Shown: positions 16,760 through 25,982, counted from the stretch's first letter. The stretch: 35,401 nt of DNA from an uncultured Anaerovibrio sp. (GCF_947302755.1 NZ_CAMYWM010000010.1:1-35401), one strand, 5' to 3'. The notes: generated by a model not told the origin, from the letters alone. Program-made: numbers and translations.

Positions 16760-18088
16760 CTATTTTCTCCTCATACATGAAATAAAAAATCCGTCTGTAC
16801 CGTCCCGCTGAGGATACAGCTGAACCATCTCATCCTCCCGTGGATTAGGCAGGCGTTCACCGGCGTTTATCAAAGTAAACTCTCCGGTGCTGTCCAAAAA
16901 TGCCTGTACCACCTCCTGGTTTTCCTCCCGGGCTATGGTACAGGTACTGTACACCAACAATCCCCCAGGCTTGACGGCAGCTGCCCCACTTTTGAGAATG
17001 TCCAGCTGGAGCCTTGGCAGCTCCTTTAACAATTCAGGAGTTTTGCGCCAACGGGAATCCGGCTTTCGGCGAAGCACCCCCAGTCCTGAGCAGGGAGCAT
17101 CAACCAATACCCGGTCTGCCTGTTGAGGAAATTCCTGCCATATTTCCCGGGCATCCATCAGCATTGGATCAATAATGGTAATACCCAGGCGTTGGGCATT
17201 ATTCCTTACCCGCTCCAGCTTGTGATCATATATATCACAGGCCACTATCCGCCCGCGATTTTCCATCAGAGCCGCCATGTGAGTAGTCTTCCCTCCGGGG
17301 GCACTGCACACATCCAGGACCAGCTCCCCGGGCTGGGGATCCACCACATGGGCCACCAGCATAGAGCTTTCATCCTGAACCTGACAATAGCCCTCCTGAA
17401 GCACCGGCAAATCATCCAGGGAGCCATGGGAGCCAAGTAGTATTCCCTCAGGGGCAAATTCCGACTGGCGGCAATCCAGGCCCAGGGAAACCAGCTGCAG
17501 CATGAGCTCCGAGGGATTTGTCTTCAGGGTATTGGTCCGCACTGACAACGGGGCCGGATTATTATTAAAGGCACACAGACTGGCTGCCTCCTCAAAGCCA
17601 AATTCCTTTATCCAGCGACGCACCAGCCATTCCGGATGCTGCTGGGTAAGGGCCAAATTAATAGTAGCATTTCCCTTTCCCTCAGGAAAAGCCCCTTTTT
17701 CCGGCTCCCGCACCATGGTGCGCATTACTCCATTAACAAATTTGGCCACCCCATCGTGACCAAATCGCTTGGCTAATTCCACCGACTCATTGCAGGCCGC
17801 CGAAGGAGGAACCTTATCCATATATTTAAGCTGATAGACCCCCATCCGCAAAATATCCCTAACCATAGGACTGACCTTACTCATGGGCCGATTAATGTAT
17901 TTTCTGATAATCCAGTCCAGGGTATCCCCGGCCTTCACCGTGCCATAAACCAGTTCAGTAACAAAACGACGGTCCATATCAGACAGACCGCCCTTACGCA
18001 GCTCCCTGGCAAGAGCCACGTTGGCATAGGCCTCCTGTTCATGGACCGCATTTATAATTATCAAAGCCCGCTCACGTGCTTTATCCAT
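16760..18088 (-). CDS. rsmB: 16S rRNA (cytosine967-C5) methyltransferase (RsmB)
   Basis: A 442-residue protein with an N-terminal NusB-like RNA-binding domain (about 5-130) and a C-terminal Rossmann methyltransferase. The SAM-binding motif is DVCSAPGGKT (259-268). The two active cysteines are C333 in DAPCSGLG and C383 in YSTCT. It makes m5C967 in 16S rRNA. Its start codon abuts the DUF116 stop without a gap, and rlmN follows 6 bases after it. The def-fmt-DUF116-rsmB-rlmN order is a conserved translation cluster in several Firmicutes. Confidence 0.95.
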   Translation of the reverse strand: MDKARERALIIINAVHEQEAYANVALARELRKGGLSDMDRRFVTELVYGTVKAGDTLDWIIRKYINRPMSKVSPMVRDILRMGVYQLKYMDKVPPSAACNESVELAKRFGHDGVAKFVNGVMRTMVREPEKGAFPEGKGNATINLALTQQHPEWLVRRWIKEFGFEEAASLCAFNNNPAPLSVRTNTLKTNPSELMLQLVSLGLDCRQSEFAPEGILLGSHGSLDDLPVLQEGYCQVQDESSMLVAHVVDPQPGELVLDVCSAPGGKTTHMAALMENRGRIVACDIYDHKLERVRNNAQRLGITIIDPMLMDAREIWQEFPQQADRVLVDAPCSGLGVLRRKPDSRWRKTPELLKELPRLQLDILKSGAAAVKPGGLLVYSTCTIAREENQEVVQAFLDSTGEFTLINAGERLPNPREDEMVQLYPQRDGTDGFFISCMRRK

Positions 18089-18892
18089 TTATTTCTGCTC
18101 CTTTTCCTGAGCATTTCCGTCAGCATCAGGTACATCTATAATTTCCAAAATGGCCCTCTTAAATTCCTCGATATCCACCTTGGTATTAAAGCAAGGACCA
18201 TTGGGGCGGATATTCATTACCCCCAGGGTGGGAATTGGATAAACATCCTGGATACCGCTGGCCAAATCCCGTTCACAGGCCACCGCCACCACCGCCTGAG
18301 GGCGAATTTCCCTAACCTTCTGCCGGGCCAGGGTGCCTCCGGTAACCACAAAGAAATGAAAGCCCATCTCCTCTGCCAATGTAACCAAATCGCCAATATT
18401 ACAGCCACCGCACCGTTTACAATTATTGGGGTCAGTGGTTATCTTATGAGGACAGGTGCTAAGCTGCAGGCAATGAGGAGTAACCACCAGCAGCCGGTCC
18501 GCCGGCACCTTTAGGTGGCGATTATGAACAATGGCATTGCTCACTGCCACATAGGAAGCCTCAATGCGTCGCCGATCAATTCCAATGATTTTACCGGCTG
18601 AAATAACAATATAAAATAAAACATTTAACAGCGTATAGGTCTGCTTTTTAAAAACAGAGGGCAATGGCCAGCCCTTGATGCCAAACAGCATTCCCAATAT
18701 ACCAAAACCAATCAAAAACAAAATGCCTATCATGGCAGCGGCAAAGGCCGGAGCCAGATGGGAATTGATATTATTCAGGCCGGGCAGGGTAATAAACCAT
18801 ACCCCTGAGCATACTATCAGCATAATAACATAGGTAATACACAGCAGCCCTATAAATAGCCGTTTTTTCGCCTTTTTAACCGCATAATTCAT
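18089..18892 (-). CDS. DUF116 domain membrane protein
   Basis: A 267-residue protein of unknown function. Three hydrophobic segments lie in the N-terminal half (about 12-34, 44-70, 86-102). A soluble, cysteine-rich DUF116 region (about 100-255) follows, with the conserved clusters PHCLQLSTCPHK, NCKRCGGCNIG, ACERDL and GPCFN. These cysteines suggest an Fe-S or metal centre, which is inference. It lies between fmt and rsmB, as in other anaerobic Firmicutes, so a link to translation or redox control of it is possible but unproven. The last 15 residues are charged and not conserved. Confidence 0.85.
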   Translation of the reverse strand: MNYAVKKAKKRLFIGLLCITYVIMLIVCSGVWFITLPGLNNINSHLAPAFAAAMIGILFLIGFGILGMLFGIKGWPLPSVFKKQTYTLLNVLFYIVISAGKIIGIDRRRIEASYVAVSNAIVHNRHLKVPADRLLVVTPHCLQLSTCPHKITTDPNNCKRCGGCNIGDLVTLAEEMGFHFFVVTGGTLARQKVREIRPQAVVAVACERDLASGIQDVYPIPTLGVMNIRPNGPCFNTKVDIEEFKRAILEIIDVPDADGNAQEKEQK

Positions 18893-18916
18893 AATTAATC
18901 CTCTGGGGACTCAGCA

Positions 18917-19849
18917 TCAATTTAGTACTGCCCCAAGCTTTACGCCATTTCCCCGTACAAAATCACCTGCTGCCATACGCTTTTTGCTGGGCGGCTGAAT
19001 TTCGGTAATTTCCACCGCTCCGCTTCCGGCAGCCACAATAAAGCTGTTCTTGGTCAGCTCCAGTACCTCACCTGGATTGCCGGATTTATCCTCTCTCACC
19101 TTGGTGCCCCACACCTTGTAGTTTTTCCCCTCCAGCATGGTCCAGGCCACTGGCCAGGAATTAAGGCCCCGCACCAGATTATGAACCTCCCGGGCCGACT
19201 TGCTCCAGTCAATATGCCCCGTTTCCTTGGTAAGCATGGAAGCGTAGTTGGTAAGGCTGTCATCCTGCTTTTCGGGAGTAATGGTACCTGCCTCCAGGCC
19301 GTCAACAGTATCTGCCAGCAATTCGCTGCCCAATACCGCCAGCCTATCATGAAGCTGTTCAGTGGTCATATCAGGGGTTATCTCTATTTTTCTCTTTAAA
19401 AGCATATCACCGGTATCCAGCCCGGCATCCATCTTCATGGTGGTAACGCCGGTCTCAGTTTCACCGTTGATAATGGACCAATGAATAGGTGCCGCCCCAC
19501 GATACCGTGGAAGAAGGGAGGCGTGAACATTCACACAGCCCAGCCTTGGGATGTCCAGTATCTCCTGGGATAAAATCTGACCAAAGGCAACCACAACGAT
19601 CAAGTCTGGATTAAGCTCCCTGAGTCGGGCCACACAATCGGCTGTCTTTATTTTTTCCGGCTGCCATACAGGCAGACCGTATTCCATAGCCTTCACCTTA
19701 ACCGGGGAAGGGGTAAGCTTCTGTCCTCTTCCCTTTGGACGGTCCGGCTGAGTAATAACCGTAATAACCTGGGTCTTGTCCTGCGTTACCTCCAGACACC
19801 CCACGGCAAAGTCCGGAGTGCCCATAAACACCGTTCTTAATTTGCTCAT
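18917..19849 (-). CDS. fmt: methionyl-tRNA formyltransferase
   Basis: A 310-residue enzyme that formylates initiator Met-tRNA with 10-formyltetrahydrofolate. The N-terminal Rossmann domain opens with VFMGTPDFAV. The active-site region includes HASLLPRYRGAAPIHW (about 108-123) and TGVTTMKMDAGLDTGD. A C-terminal OB-like domain (about 205-305) carries the tRNA-binding face. Its ATG overlaps the def stop by four bases (ATGA), so the deformylase and formyltransferase of the same cycle are translationally coupled. Confidence 0.96.
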   Translation of the reverse strand: MSKLRTVFMGTPDFAVGCLEVTQDKTQVITVITQPDRPKGRGQKLTPSPVKVKAMEYGLPVWQPEKIKTADCVARLRELNPDLIVVVAFGQILSQEILDIPRLGCVNVHASLLPRYRGAAPIHWSIINGETETGVTTMKMDAGLDTGDMLLKRKIEITPDMTTEQLHDRLAVLGSELLADTVDGLEAGTITPEKQDDSLTNYASMLTKETGHIDWSKSAREVHNLVRGLNSWPVAWTMLEGKNYKVWGTKVREDKSGNPGEVLELTKNSFIVAAGSGAVEITEIQPPSKKRMAAGDFVRGNGVKLGAVLN

Positions 19850-20313
19850 TTCTTTTCTCCCTGCTTGATGGTCTTTGCCACGTCAATAAACAATGTACCC
19901 TCCAAATGGTCCAGCTCATGCTGAATGCAGCGGGCCATAAGCCCCTTGGCGGTAAGCCGCTTTTTCTTTCCCCAACGGTTCAAATACTCCACAGTTACCT
20001 TTTCAGCCCGTTCCACGTCACCAAATACATTTGGTACACTAAGGCAGCCCTCCTGGCCCAGCTCCGAGCCCTCACGGTGAGTAATAACCGGGTTGACCAT
20101 TTCCACCAGGCCCTTATCATCACCCACGTCAATTACAACCAGGCGGATGGACTGACCAATCTGAGGAGCCGCCAGGCCCACTCCATCAGCCTTGTACATG
20201 GTTTCGGCCATGTTTTCCATCAGCTTCCTCAGCTTGCTGTCCACCTTCTCTATGGGTGAAGCCACCTGCTTCAGCAGCGGATCACCTGCTTTTACTATAT
20301 CCAACAGTGCCAA
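19846..20313 (-). CDS. def: peptide deformylase
   Basis: A 155-residue metalloenzyme that removes the N-formyl group from new proteins. The three motifs are GVGLAAPQIG, EGCLSVP and QHELDHLEG, giving the Cys and two His metal ligands plus the catalytic Glu. The start must be TTG at 20313: the in-frame codon directly upstream is TAA, the next Met is about 33 residues in, and AGGAGGG sits 9 bases upstream. First gene of the operon def-fmt-DUF116-rsmB-rlmN, with a promoter about 40 bases ahead. Confidence 0.95.
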   Translation of the reverse strand: MALLDIVKAGDPLLKQVASPIEKVDSKLRKLMENMAETMYKADGVGLAAPQIGQSIRLVVIDVGDDKGLVEMVNPVITHREGSELGQEGCLSVPNVFGDVERAEKVTVEYLNRWGKKKRLTAKGLMARCIQHELDHLEGTLFIDVAKTIKQGEKK

Positions 20314-20348
20314 TTACAAACACCCTCCTAATTACATATATCTTCTTG

Positions 20349-20378
20349 ATTTTATCACATTATGAATTGAAAGTCCAA
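20349..20378 (-). promoter_or_regulatory. promoter of the def-fmt operon
   Basis: TTGGAC (20373-20378) and TAAAAT (20349-20354) on the minus strand with an 18-base spacer, ending 36 bases before the def start. The -35 is only a partial match. Confidence 0.5.
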
Positions 20379-20420
20379 ATCATCACCATATTAAGTCACT
20401 GACCCCATTGAAAAACAAAA

Positions 20421-20459
20421 AAAGAGAGCACTGAACAAAACGCTCTTGATCAGTGCTCT
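20421..20459 (-). terminator. intrinsic terminator of nifJ
   Basis: A perfect 10-bp stem, AGAGCACTGA (20425-20434) with TCAGTGCTCT (20450-20459), has a 15-base loop. On the minus strand it is followed by CTTTTTTTGTTTTT. It lies 46 bases past the nifJ stop and separates it from the def operon. Confidence 0.85.
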
Positions 20460-20504
20460 GAAATATATTTTTAGGGTTTGTGTTAACGGTTTAGCAAAGG
20501 GATA

Positions 20505-23500
20505 TTACTCTTTACCGGCCAGTCTCTTGTAATTTTCCAGTCTGGTCTTGGCATCCTTCTGAGTCTTCTCAAAGAGTGCATCAGCCTCATCAGGGAATGC
20601 ACGCTTCAAGCTGTTGTAGCGAACCTCGCCCATGAGGTAATCCTGGAACTTGCTGAAATCAGGCTCCTTGGAGTCAAGGGAGAATGGGTTCTTATCGGTG
20701 CCAACCAGCTCTGGGTTGTAGCGATAATTAGCCCAATAACCACACTCAACAGCACGGCCAGCTTCCATCTGGGACTTGCCCATACCAATCTTGATACCAT
20801 GGTTGATGCAAGGTGCATAACCGATGATAAGGGATGGTCCTGGATATGCCTCAGCCTCAGTAATAGCCTTCAGTACCTGGTTCTTGTCAGCACCCATGTT
20901 AACCTGTGCTACATATACATAGCCATAGGACATAGCCATCATGCCCAGATCCTTCTTCTTGGTCTTCTTACCGGTAGCAGCAAACTGTGCTATAGCAGCA
21001 GTAGGAGTGGACTTGGAAGCCTGACCGCCAGTGTTGGAATATACCTCAGTATCGAATACGAATACATTTACATCCTCACCGGAAGCCAATACGTGGTCCA
21101 AACCGCCGTAGCCGATATCATAGGCCCAGCCATCGCCGCCGAAGATCCACTGGGAACGCTTAATCATGAAGTCGCGGTTATCATAAATCTTGTTGAGCAA
21201 TGGATCGTCGCCCTTCTCAGCCTCCAGGGCACCAATCAGGTTCAGGGAGCGCTCACGGGTACCCTCGCCCAGATTCATATTATCCTTCCAGTCAACCATT
21301 GCATTCTTCAATGCTTCGGAAACCTTGCCGGACTCCAGGGCAGCAGTAACATCAGCAGCCAAAGCCTCACGAACAGCCTTAACGCCCAGGAACATACCCA
21401 AGCCATATTCAGCATTATCCTCAAAGAGGGAGTTAGCCCAAGCAGGACCATGACCCCAAGCATTCTTGGTGTATGGCATTGCAGGAGCAGATGCACCCCA
21501 AATGGAGGAACAGCCTGTAGCGTTAGCTACCATCATGCGGCCGCCGAAGAGCTGGGTAATGAGCTTAGCATATGGAGTCTCGCCGCAGCCTGCGCAGGCA
21601 CCGGAGAATTCCAGGCATGGAGTCTCGAACTGGGAGCCCTTAACAGTGGTCTTCTTCATTGGGTTAGTCTTAGGACTAACCTTTACGCCATAATCAAATA
21701 CAGCCTGCTTGTCAATCTGGGAAGCGATAGGCTTCATAACCAGAGCCTTCTCCTTAGCTGGGCATACGATAGCGCAGTTGCCGCAGCCGGAGCAGTCCAG
21801 AGCAGAAATGGCCATGGTGAAGTTCAGACCCTTGGTACCAAGTGCCGGCTTGGAAGTAAAGCCCTCTGGTGCAGCATCCTTCTCTTCATCAGTAGTAAGA
21901 ACCGGACGGATTGCAGCATGCGGACATACAAAGGCGCACTGGTTACACTCGATACACTTGGTAACATCCCATTCAGGAACATTAATGGCAATACCGCGCT
22001 TCTCATAAGCAGCAGTGCCGGATGGGAAGGTACCATCAGCATGGGCAGCCATCTGCTTAACGGTAATCTTGTTGCCCTCCTGACGGTTAACAGGCTCCAA
22101 AATCTCCTTAACATAAGCAGGAACATCGGCCCGGTCATCAGCGGCAGCATCCTTGGCATTAGCCCAGTCAGCAGGAACATTAACGAGGTGCAATGCATCA
22201 ATACCGGCATCAACAGCACCGTTGTTCATGTCTACGATGTTCTGGCCCTTCTTGCCATAGGAGGTTACAATAGCGTCCTTCAAATAGCCAACAGCCTTCT
22301 GAAGTGGAATAATGTCAGCCAGCTTGAAGAAGGCGGACTGCATTACCATGTTGAAGCGGCCGCCAAGACCCAGATCCTGAGCGATCTTAACAGCATTTAC
22401 AGTGTAGAACTTAATGTTGTTCTTGGCAATGAACTGCTTCATGGAAGCAGGCAGCTTCTCGGACAACTCCTCATCAGACCACAGGGTATTCAGCAGGAAG
22501 GTACCACCTGGCTGGAGACCTGCCAAAAGGTCATACTTATTTACATAAGACTGCTGGGAGCAGGAAATAAAGTTTGCATTATCAATAAGATATGGAGAAG
22601 CGATAGGAGACTTACCAAAGCGCAGGTGGGACATGGTAATACCACCGGACTTCTTGGAGTCATATGCAAAATATGCCTGAGCATACAGATCAGTCTTATC
22701 ACCGATAATCTTGATGGCGGACTTGTTGGCACCTACAGTACCATCGGAGCCCAGACCCCAGAACTTACAAGCAGTGGTTCCCTCAGGAGTGAGGTTAACA
22801 TGCTCCGGATAAAGATCCAGGGAGGTATTGGACAGATCGTCGATGATACCGATAGTGAAGCCGTTCTTTGGAGCGTCCTTCTTCAATTCCTCGAATACGC
22901 CCAGTACCTGTCTAGGAGTAACATCCTTACCGCCTAAGCCGTAACGGCCGCCAACGATCAATGGATGACGATGGCTTGCATAGAAGGCAGTGCGGACATC
23001 CTGATACAGAGGCTCACCAAGAGCACCTGGCTCCTTGGTACGGTCGAGAACAGCAATCTTCTCAACAGTGGAAGGAATAGCCTTCAGGAAATGCTCAACG
23101 GAGAATGGACGGAAGAGGTGAACTGCTACTGCACCAACCTTCTCACCCTTGGCGTTGAGGTAATCAACGCACTCCTGGAGAGTCTGGTTAATGGAACCAA
23201 TAGCGATAACTACGCGCTCAGCATCCTTGGCACCATAGTAATCGAAGATATGATGCTCACGGCCGGTAATCTTGGCCATCTGGCCCATAGCTTCCTCTAC
23301 CAGCTCAGGCAGGGCATCATAAGCCTTGTTTACAGCCTCACGGCCCTGGAAATAAATATCATCATTCTGGGCAGTACCACGAATAACTGGATGATCCGGA
23401 TTCAGGGCATTGCGACGGAACTCATTAACAGCATCCCAGTCAAGGATCTTTGCCAAATCCTCGTAGTCAACCAATTCAATCTTCTGAATCTCATGGGAGG

Positions 23501-24026
23501 TACGGAAGCCGTCGAAGAAGTTCAGGAAAGGAATCTTGCCCTTGATAGCAACTAAATGTGCTACAGCAGCCAAATCCATTACTTCCTGTACGGAGGACTC
23601 AGCCAGCATAGCCATACCAGTCTGACGTGCAGCCATAACATCCTGATGATCACCAAAAATGTTAAGTGAAGAAGTGGCCAATGCACGTGCAGATACATGG
23701 AATACACCTGGGAGCATCTCGCCGGAAATCTTGTACATATTCGGAATCATCAACAGCATACCCTGAGAAGCAGTGTATGTGGTGGTCAGGGCACCTGCCT
23801 GCAAGGAACCGTGAACTGCACCTGCAGCACCAGCCTCAGACTGTAATTCAACAATGCGAACCTTCTGACCAAAAAGGTTCTTCTGCCCCTTTGCAGCCAT
23901 CTCATCAACATGCTCTGCCATTGGTGAGGATGGGGTGATAGGATAGATAGCAGCCACATCAGTAAATGCGTAAGACACATAAGCCGCAGCTGTGTTACCA
24001 TCCATAGTTTTCATTTTTTTGCCCAT
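20505..24026 (-). CDS. nifJ: pyruvate:ferredoxin (flavodoxin) oxidoreductase
   Basis: A 1173-residue single-chain PFOR that oxidises pyruvate to acetyl-CoA and CO2 and reduces ferredoxin or flavodoxin, the central catabolic step of many anaerobes. The N-terminal domain carries the PITPSSPMAEH pyruvate/TPP segment. A two-cluster ferredoxin domain follows, with CIECNQCAFVCP (about 689) and CSGCGNCAIVCP (about 742). The C-terminal TPP domain has CAGCGETP (about 808) and GDGWAYDIGYGGLDH (about 961). The start follows GAGAGGAGAG. It is monocistronic, between its own promoter and terminator. Codon use is strongly biased compared with its neighbours, consistent with very high expression, and this bias leaves a long stop-free antisense frame that is not a gene. 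Confidence 0.97.
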   Translation of the reverse strand: MGKKMKTMDGNTAAAYVSYAFTDVAAIYPITPSSPMAEHVDEMAAKGQKNLFGQKVRIVELQSEAGAAGAVHGSLQAGALTTTYTASQGMLLMIPNMYKISGEMLPGVFHVSARALATSSLNIFGDHQDVMAARQTGMAMLAESSVQEVMDLAAVAHLVAIKGKIPFLNFFDGFRTSHEIQKIELVDYEDLAKILDWDAVNEFRRNALNPDHPVIRGTAQNDDIYFQGREAVNKAYDALPELVEEAMGQMAKITGREHHIFDYYGAKDAERVVIAIGSINQTLQECVDYLNAKGEKVGAVAVHLFRPFSVEHFLKAIPSTVEKIAVLDRTKEPGALGEPLYQDVRTAFYASHRHPLIVGGRYGLGGKDVTPRQVLGVFEELKKDAPKNGFTIGIIDDLSNTSLDLYPEHVNLTPEGTTACKFWGLGSDGTVGANKSAIKIIGDKTDLYAQAYFAYDSKKSGGITMSHLRFGKSPIASPYLIDNANFISCSQQSYVNKYDLLAGLQPGGTFLLNTLWSDEELSEKLPASMKQFIAKNNIKFYTVNAVKIAQDLGLGGRFNMVMQSAFFKLADIIPLQKAVGYLKDAIVTSYGKKGQNIVDMNNGAVDAGIDALHLVNVPADWANAKDAAADDRADVPAYVKEILEPVNRQEGNKITVKQMAAHADGTFPSGTAAYEKRGIAINVPEWDVTKCIECNQCAFVCPHAAIRPVLTTDEEKDAAPEGFTSKPALGTKGLNFTMAISALDCSGCGNCAIVCPAKEKALVMKPIASQIDKQAVFDYGVKVSPKTNPMKKTTVKGSQFETPCLEFSGACAGCGETPYAKLITQLFGGRMMVANATGCSSIWGASAPAMPYTKNAWGHGPAWANSLFEDNAEYGLGMFLGVKAVREALAADVTAALESGKVSEALKNAMVDWKDNMNLGEGTRERSLNLIGALEAEKGDDPLLNKIYDNRDFMIKRSQWIFGGDGWAYDIGYGGLDHVLASGEDVNVFVFDTEVYSNTGGQASKSTPTAAIAQFAATGKKTKKKDLGMMAMSYGYVYVAQVNMGADKNQVLKAITEAEAYPGPSLIIGYAPCINHGIKIGMGKSQMEAGRAVECGYWANYRYNPELVGTDKNPFSLDSKEPDFSKFQDYLMGEVRYNSLKRAFPDEADALFEKTQKDAKTRLENYKRLAGKE

Positions 24027-24161
24027 ACTTGATTAACTCTCCTCTCAAAACACAAAATTTACCCTTATTGTGTTGCTGAAACAATAATAAATTTGATATT
24101 CAGCATACCAACCAAGCAAAAAACACTTATAACATTTCTCTTATAAATGTTTTACGAATTC

Positions 24162-24190
24162 ATTATACATCTAACCAATTATTTTGTAAA
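24162..24190 (-). promoter_or_regulatory. nifJ promoter
   Basis: TTTACA (24185-24190), a 17-base spacer and a perfect TATAAT (24162-24167) on the minus strand. The predicted start leaves an untranslated leader of about 130 bases. That leader holds two inverted repeats: AACATTT/AAATGTT (24131-24151), right after the start site, and GCTGAA/TTCAGC (24075-24104). Confidence 0.75.
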
Positions 24191-24275
24191 ATAAATCGCT
24201 TTTTCTTTTTAAATTTAGACAAATGAAAAGAAAGAAACTTAAAAGTGAACAATTTTTCAGTACTCTATTGTCTAA

Positions 24276-24286
24276 TTGTCAGACAA
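24276..24286. promoter_or_regulatory. GntR/FadR-type palindromic operator candidate
   Basis: TTGTCAGACAA is a perfect 11-base palindrome around its centre and fits the FadR-subfamily consensus TNGTNNNACNA. It sits about 86 bases upstream of the nifJ -35 box. AGACAAATG occurs at 24281-24289 and again at 24218-24226, so a second half-site may lie nearer the promoter. It lies in the 359-base gene-free stretch 24027-24385, which otherwise holds only the nifJ promoter/leader and the tRNA terminator. Confidence 0.4.
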
Positions 24287-24350
24287 ATGTTTTTCCTTTG
24301 TGCTATAAGCTATAACCATATGTATCTAAAATATATTTTTGGGCAAAACA

Positions 24351-24373
24351 AAAAGCTGGATCAAAGATCCAGC
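24351..24373 (-). terminator. terminator of tRNA-Pro
   Basis: An 8-bp stem GCTGGATC (24355-24362) / GATCCAGC (24366-24373) with an AAA/TTT triloop is followed on the minus strand by TTTTTGTTTTG. It lies 12 bases past the tRNA 3' end. Confidence 0.85.
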
Positions 24374-24385
24374 CTTAAATTGCAA

Positions 24386-24462
24386 TGGTCGGAGCAGCAG
24401 GATTCGAACCTGCGACCCCCTGGTCCCAAGCCAGGTGCTCTACCAAACTGAGCCATGCCCCG
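24386..24462 (-). tRNA. tRNA-Pro(UGG)
   Basis: The minus-strand sequence folds as a standard 77-base tRNA with encoded CCA. The acceptor stem is CGGGGCA/TGCTCCG with one G-U pair. The anticodon stem CCTGG/CCAGG encloses the loop CTTGGGA, whose anticodon is TGG, reading proline codons. The T loop is GGTTCGAATCC. It has its own promoter and terminator. Confidence 0.96.
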
Positions 24463-24492
24463 TTGCTGACCGTCATCGCGTCAACGTTAGTA

Positions 24493-24521
24493 ATATTACA
24501 TTATTTTCCATTGCTTGTCAA
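24493..24521 (-). promoter_or_regulatory. tRNA-Pro promoter
   Basis: A consensus TTGACA (24516-24521), 17-base spacer and TAATAT (24493-24498) on the minus strand, 30 bases ahead of the tRNA and directly after the stop codon of the symporter gene. Confidence 0.8.
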
Positions 24522-24526
24522 CATTT

Positions 24527-25927
24527 TTATTTTTGCCAATAATCCAGCTGCTCAGTCAGGCCAATATCCCTGGCAAAAAATACCGGGTCCTTACCTGCAT
24601 CCCGCTGGTTCTCATAATCCCGCAGGCAAGCCATGGCCTGGCTGCCCAATATTACGATAACCGGCAGGTTGATGATGGCCATACAGCCCATGAGCACGTC
24701 GGCCAAATTCCACAGGAGATCCATACTAAGACCGGCACCCACAAAAATTACCAAAGCGGCAAATACGCGATAGCAGGTCATGAACAGCTTACCCGGCACC
24801 TTGCCGTTTACATAAGCCAGGCAGTTATCTACATAATAGAGATTGCCCAGCAGGGTAGTAAAGGCAAAGAGCAGCATGGAAACCGTCAGGAACACGCCGG
24901 CACCTGAGCCAAGGGTTGCATCAAGAGCGGCCTGCACGAATGGCGCACCGGCCAACTCCTTGGTAGGGGCCACACCGGAGCTCATGCACAGGAATGCCGT
25001 TGCAGTACAGAGAATCATGGTATCAATAAATACGGAGAACATCTGAACCAAGCCCTGCTTTACCGGATGAGAAACATCAGCGGCAGCTGCGGCGTTTGGT
25101 GCAGAGCCTACACCGGCCTCATTGGAGAACAGTCCGCGCTTGATACCAAACATTACACAGGAGCCGGTGAAGCCGCCAAAGATGGCCTCAAAATCAAAGG
25201 CCTGGGTAAAGATAGTATCAAAAACCCCTGGCAAAAGTCTGATGTTCATAATAACCACAATAAATGCCACCAGCACATAGATCAGGCCCATCAAAGGAAC
25301 CAATGCCGAAGTAGCCTTAATAATCCGGCGGCCGCCGCCAAAGATACACCAGCCTACCAGCACGGCCAACACTGCTCCAATAAACCATGGAGTTCGATTT
25401 GGGTCGTAGAAGTTGAAGCCGGAGAAGGTAGATTGCAGATTGTAGGCACAGAGCATATTAAAGCCTATACCATAGGTGCAAATCAGAGCCAAAGCAAAAA
25501 TAATTGCCACAAACCGGTTATGGAGAGCACTCTCGAGATAGTAAGCCGGTCCACCGTAGCTGGCATGCTCGCCCCGCTTTTTATACACCTGGGCCAAGGT
25601 ACTTTCCACAAAGGCAGCACCGCCGCCCAGAAAAGCAGCCAGCCACATCCAGAACATGGAGCCAAAGCCGCCCAGGCACAGGGCTGTTGATACGCCAATA
25701 ATATTACCCGTCCCCACCCGGGAAGCAGTGGAAACCATCAAGGCCTGGAAGGAGGATACCTTTTGCCCCTCCTTTTTCTCCATAATAACCTTTAAGGTCT
25801 CACCAAAGAGACGAAGCTGAACAAATCGCGTTCTGATGGTGTAATATAACCCCACACCCAAAATCATCACGATCAACAGCTTGCCGTACATAAAATTAGA
25901 AATCTCTCCGACTAATGCATCCAACAT
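24527..25927 (-). CDS. AGCS-family alanine/glycine:cation symporter
   Basis: A 466-residue membrane protein of the alanine or glycine:cation symporter family (AlsT/DagA/AgcS), which imports alanine or glycine with Na+ or H+. Family motifs are RVGTGNIIGVSTAL (about 71-84), the G-rich FWMWLAAFLGGGAAFVE, and NEAGVGSAPNAAAAADVSHP (about 270-290). About 10-11 membrane segments are visible and length is normal. It has an AAGGGG-type ribosome site. No promoter is obvious in the 136-base gap behind panF. The exact amino acid and cation cannot be told. Confidence 0.92.
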   Translation of the reverse strand: MLDALVGEISNFMYGKLLIVMILGVGLYYTIRTRFVQLRLFGETLKVIMEKKEGQKVSSFQALMVSTASRVGTGNIIGVSTALCLGGFGSMFWMWLAAFLGGGAAFVESTLAQVYKKRGEHASYGGPAYYLESALHNRFVAIIFALALICTYGIGFNMLCAYNLQSTFSGFNFYDPNRTPWFIGAVLAVLVGWCIFGGGRRIIKATSALVPLMGLIYVLVAFIVVIMNIRLLPGVFDTIFTQAFDFEAIFGGFTGSCVMFGIKRGLFSNEAGVGSAPNAAAAADVSHPVKQGLVQMFSVFIDTMILCTATAFLCMSSGVAPTKELAGAPFVQAALDATLGSGAGVFLTVSMLLFAFTTLLGNLYYVDNCLAYVNGKVPGKLFMTCYRVFAALVIFVGAGLSMDLLWNLADVLMGCMAIINLPVIVILGSQAMACLRDYENQRDAGKDPVFFARDIGLTEQLDYWQK

Positions 25928-25950
25928 TTTCTTACCTACCCCTTTTCCTT

Positions 25951-25982
25951 AAAAAAACTCCGTGCAAAATGGTATTCTGCAC
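25951..25982 (-). terminator. probable panF terminator
   Basis: A 9-bp stem with one G-U pair, GTGCAGAAT/ATTTTGCAC on the minus strand (25982-25974 with 25970-25962), has a three-base loop. It is followed by GGAG and seven T residues (25957-25951). The four-base gap before the T-run weakens it. Confidence 0.55.

Noticed and set aside
20799-22937. 712-codon open frame antisense to nifJ
   Set aside because: It is a shadow of the strongly biased codon use in nifJ. It has no domain, the residue mix is odd, and the minus-strand protein is unambiguous.
24268-24295. TTGTCT/AGACAA hairpin followed by TTTTT as a plus-strand terminator
   Set aside because: Only a 6-bp AT-rich stem, and no plus-strand gene ends there. 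The operator reading is more plausible.
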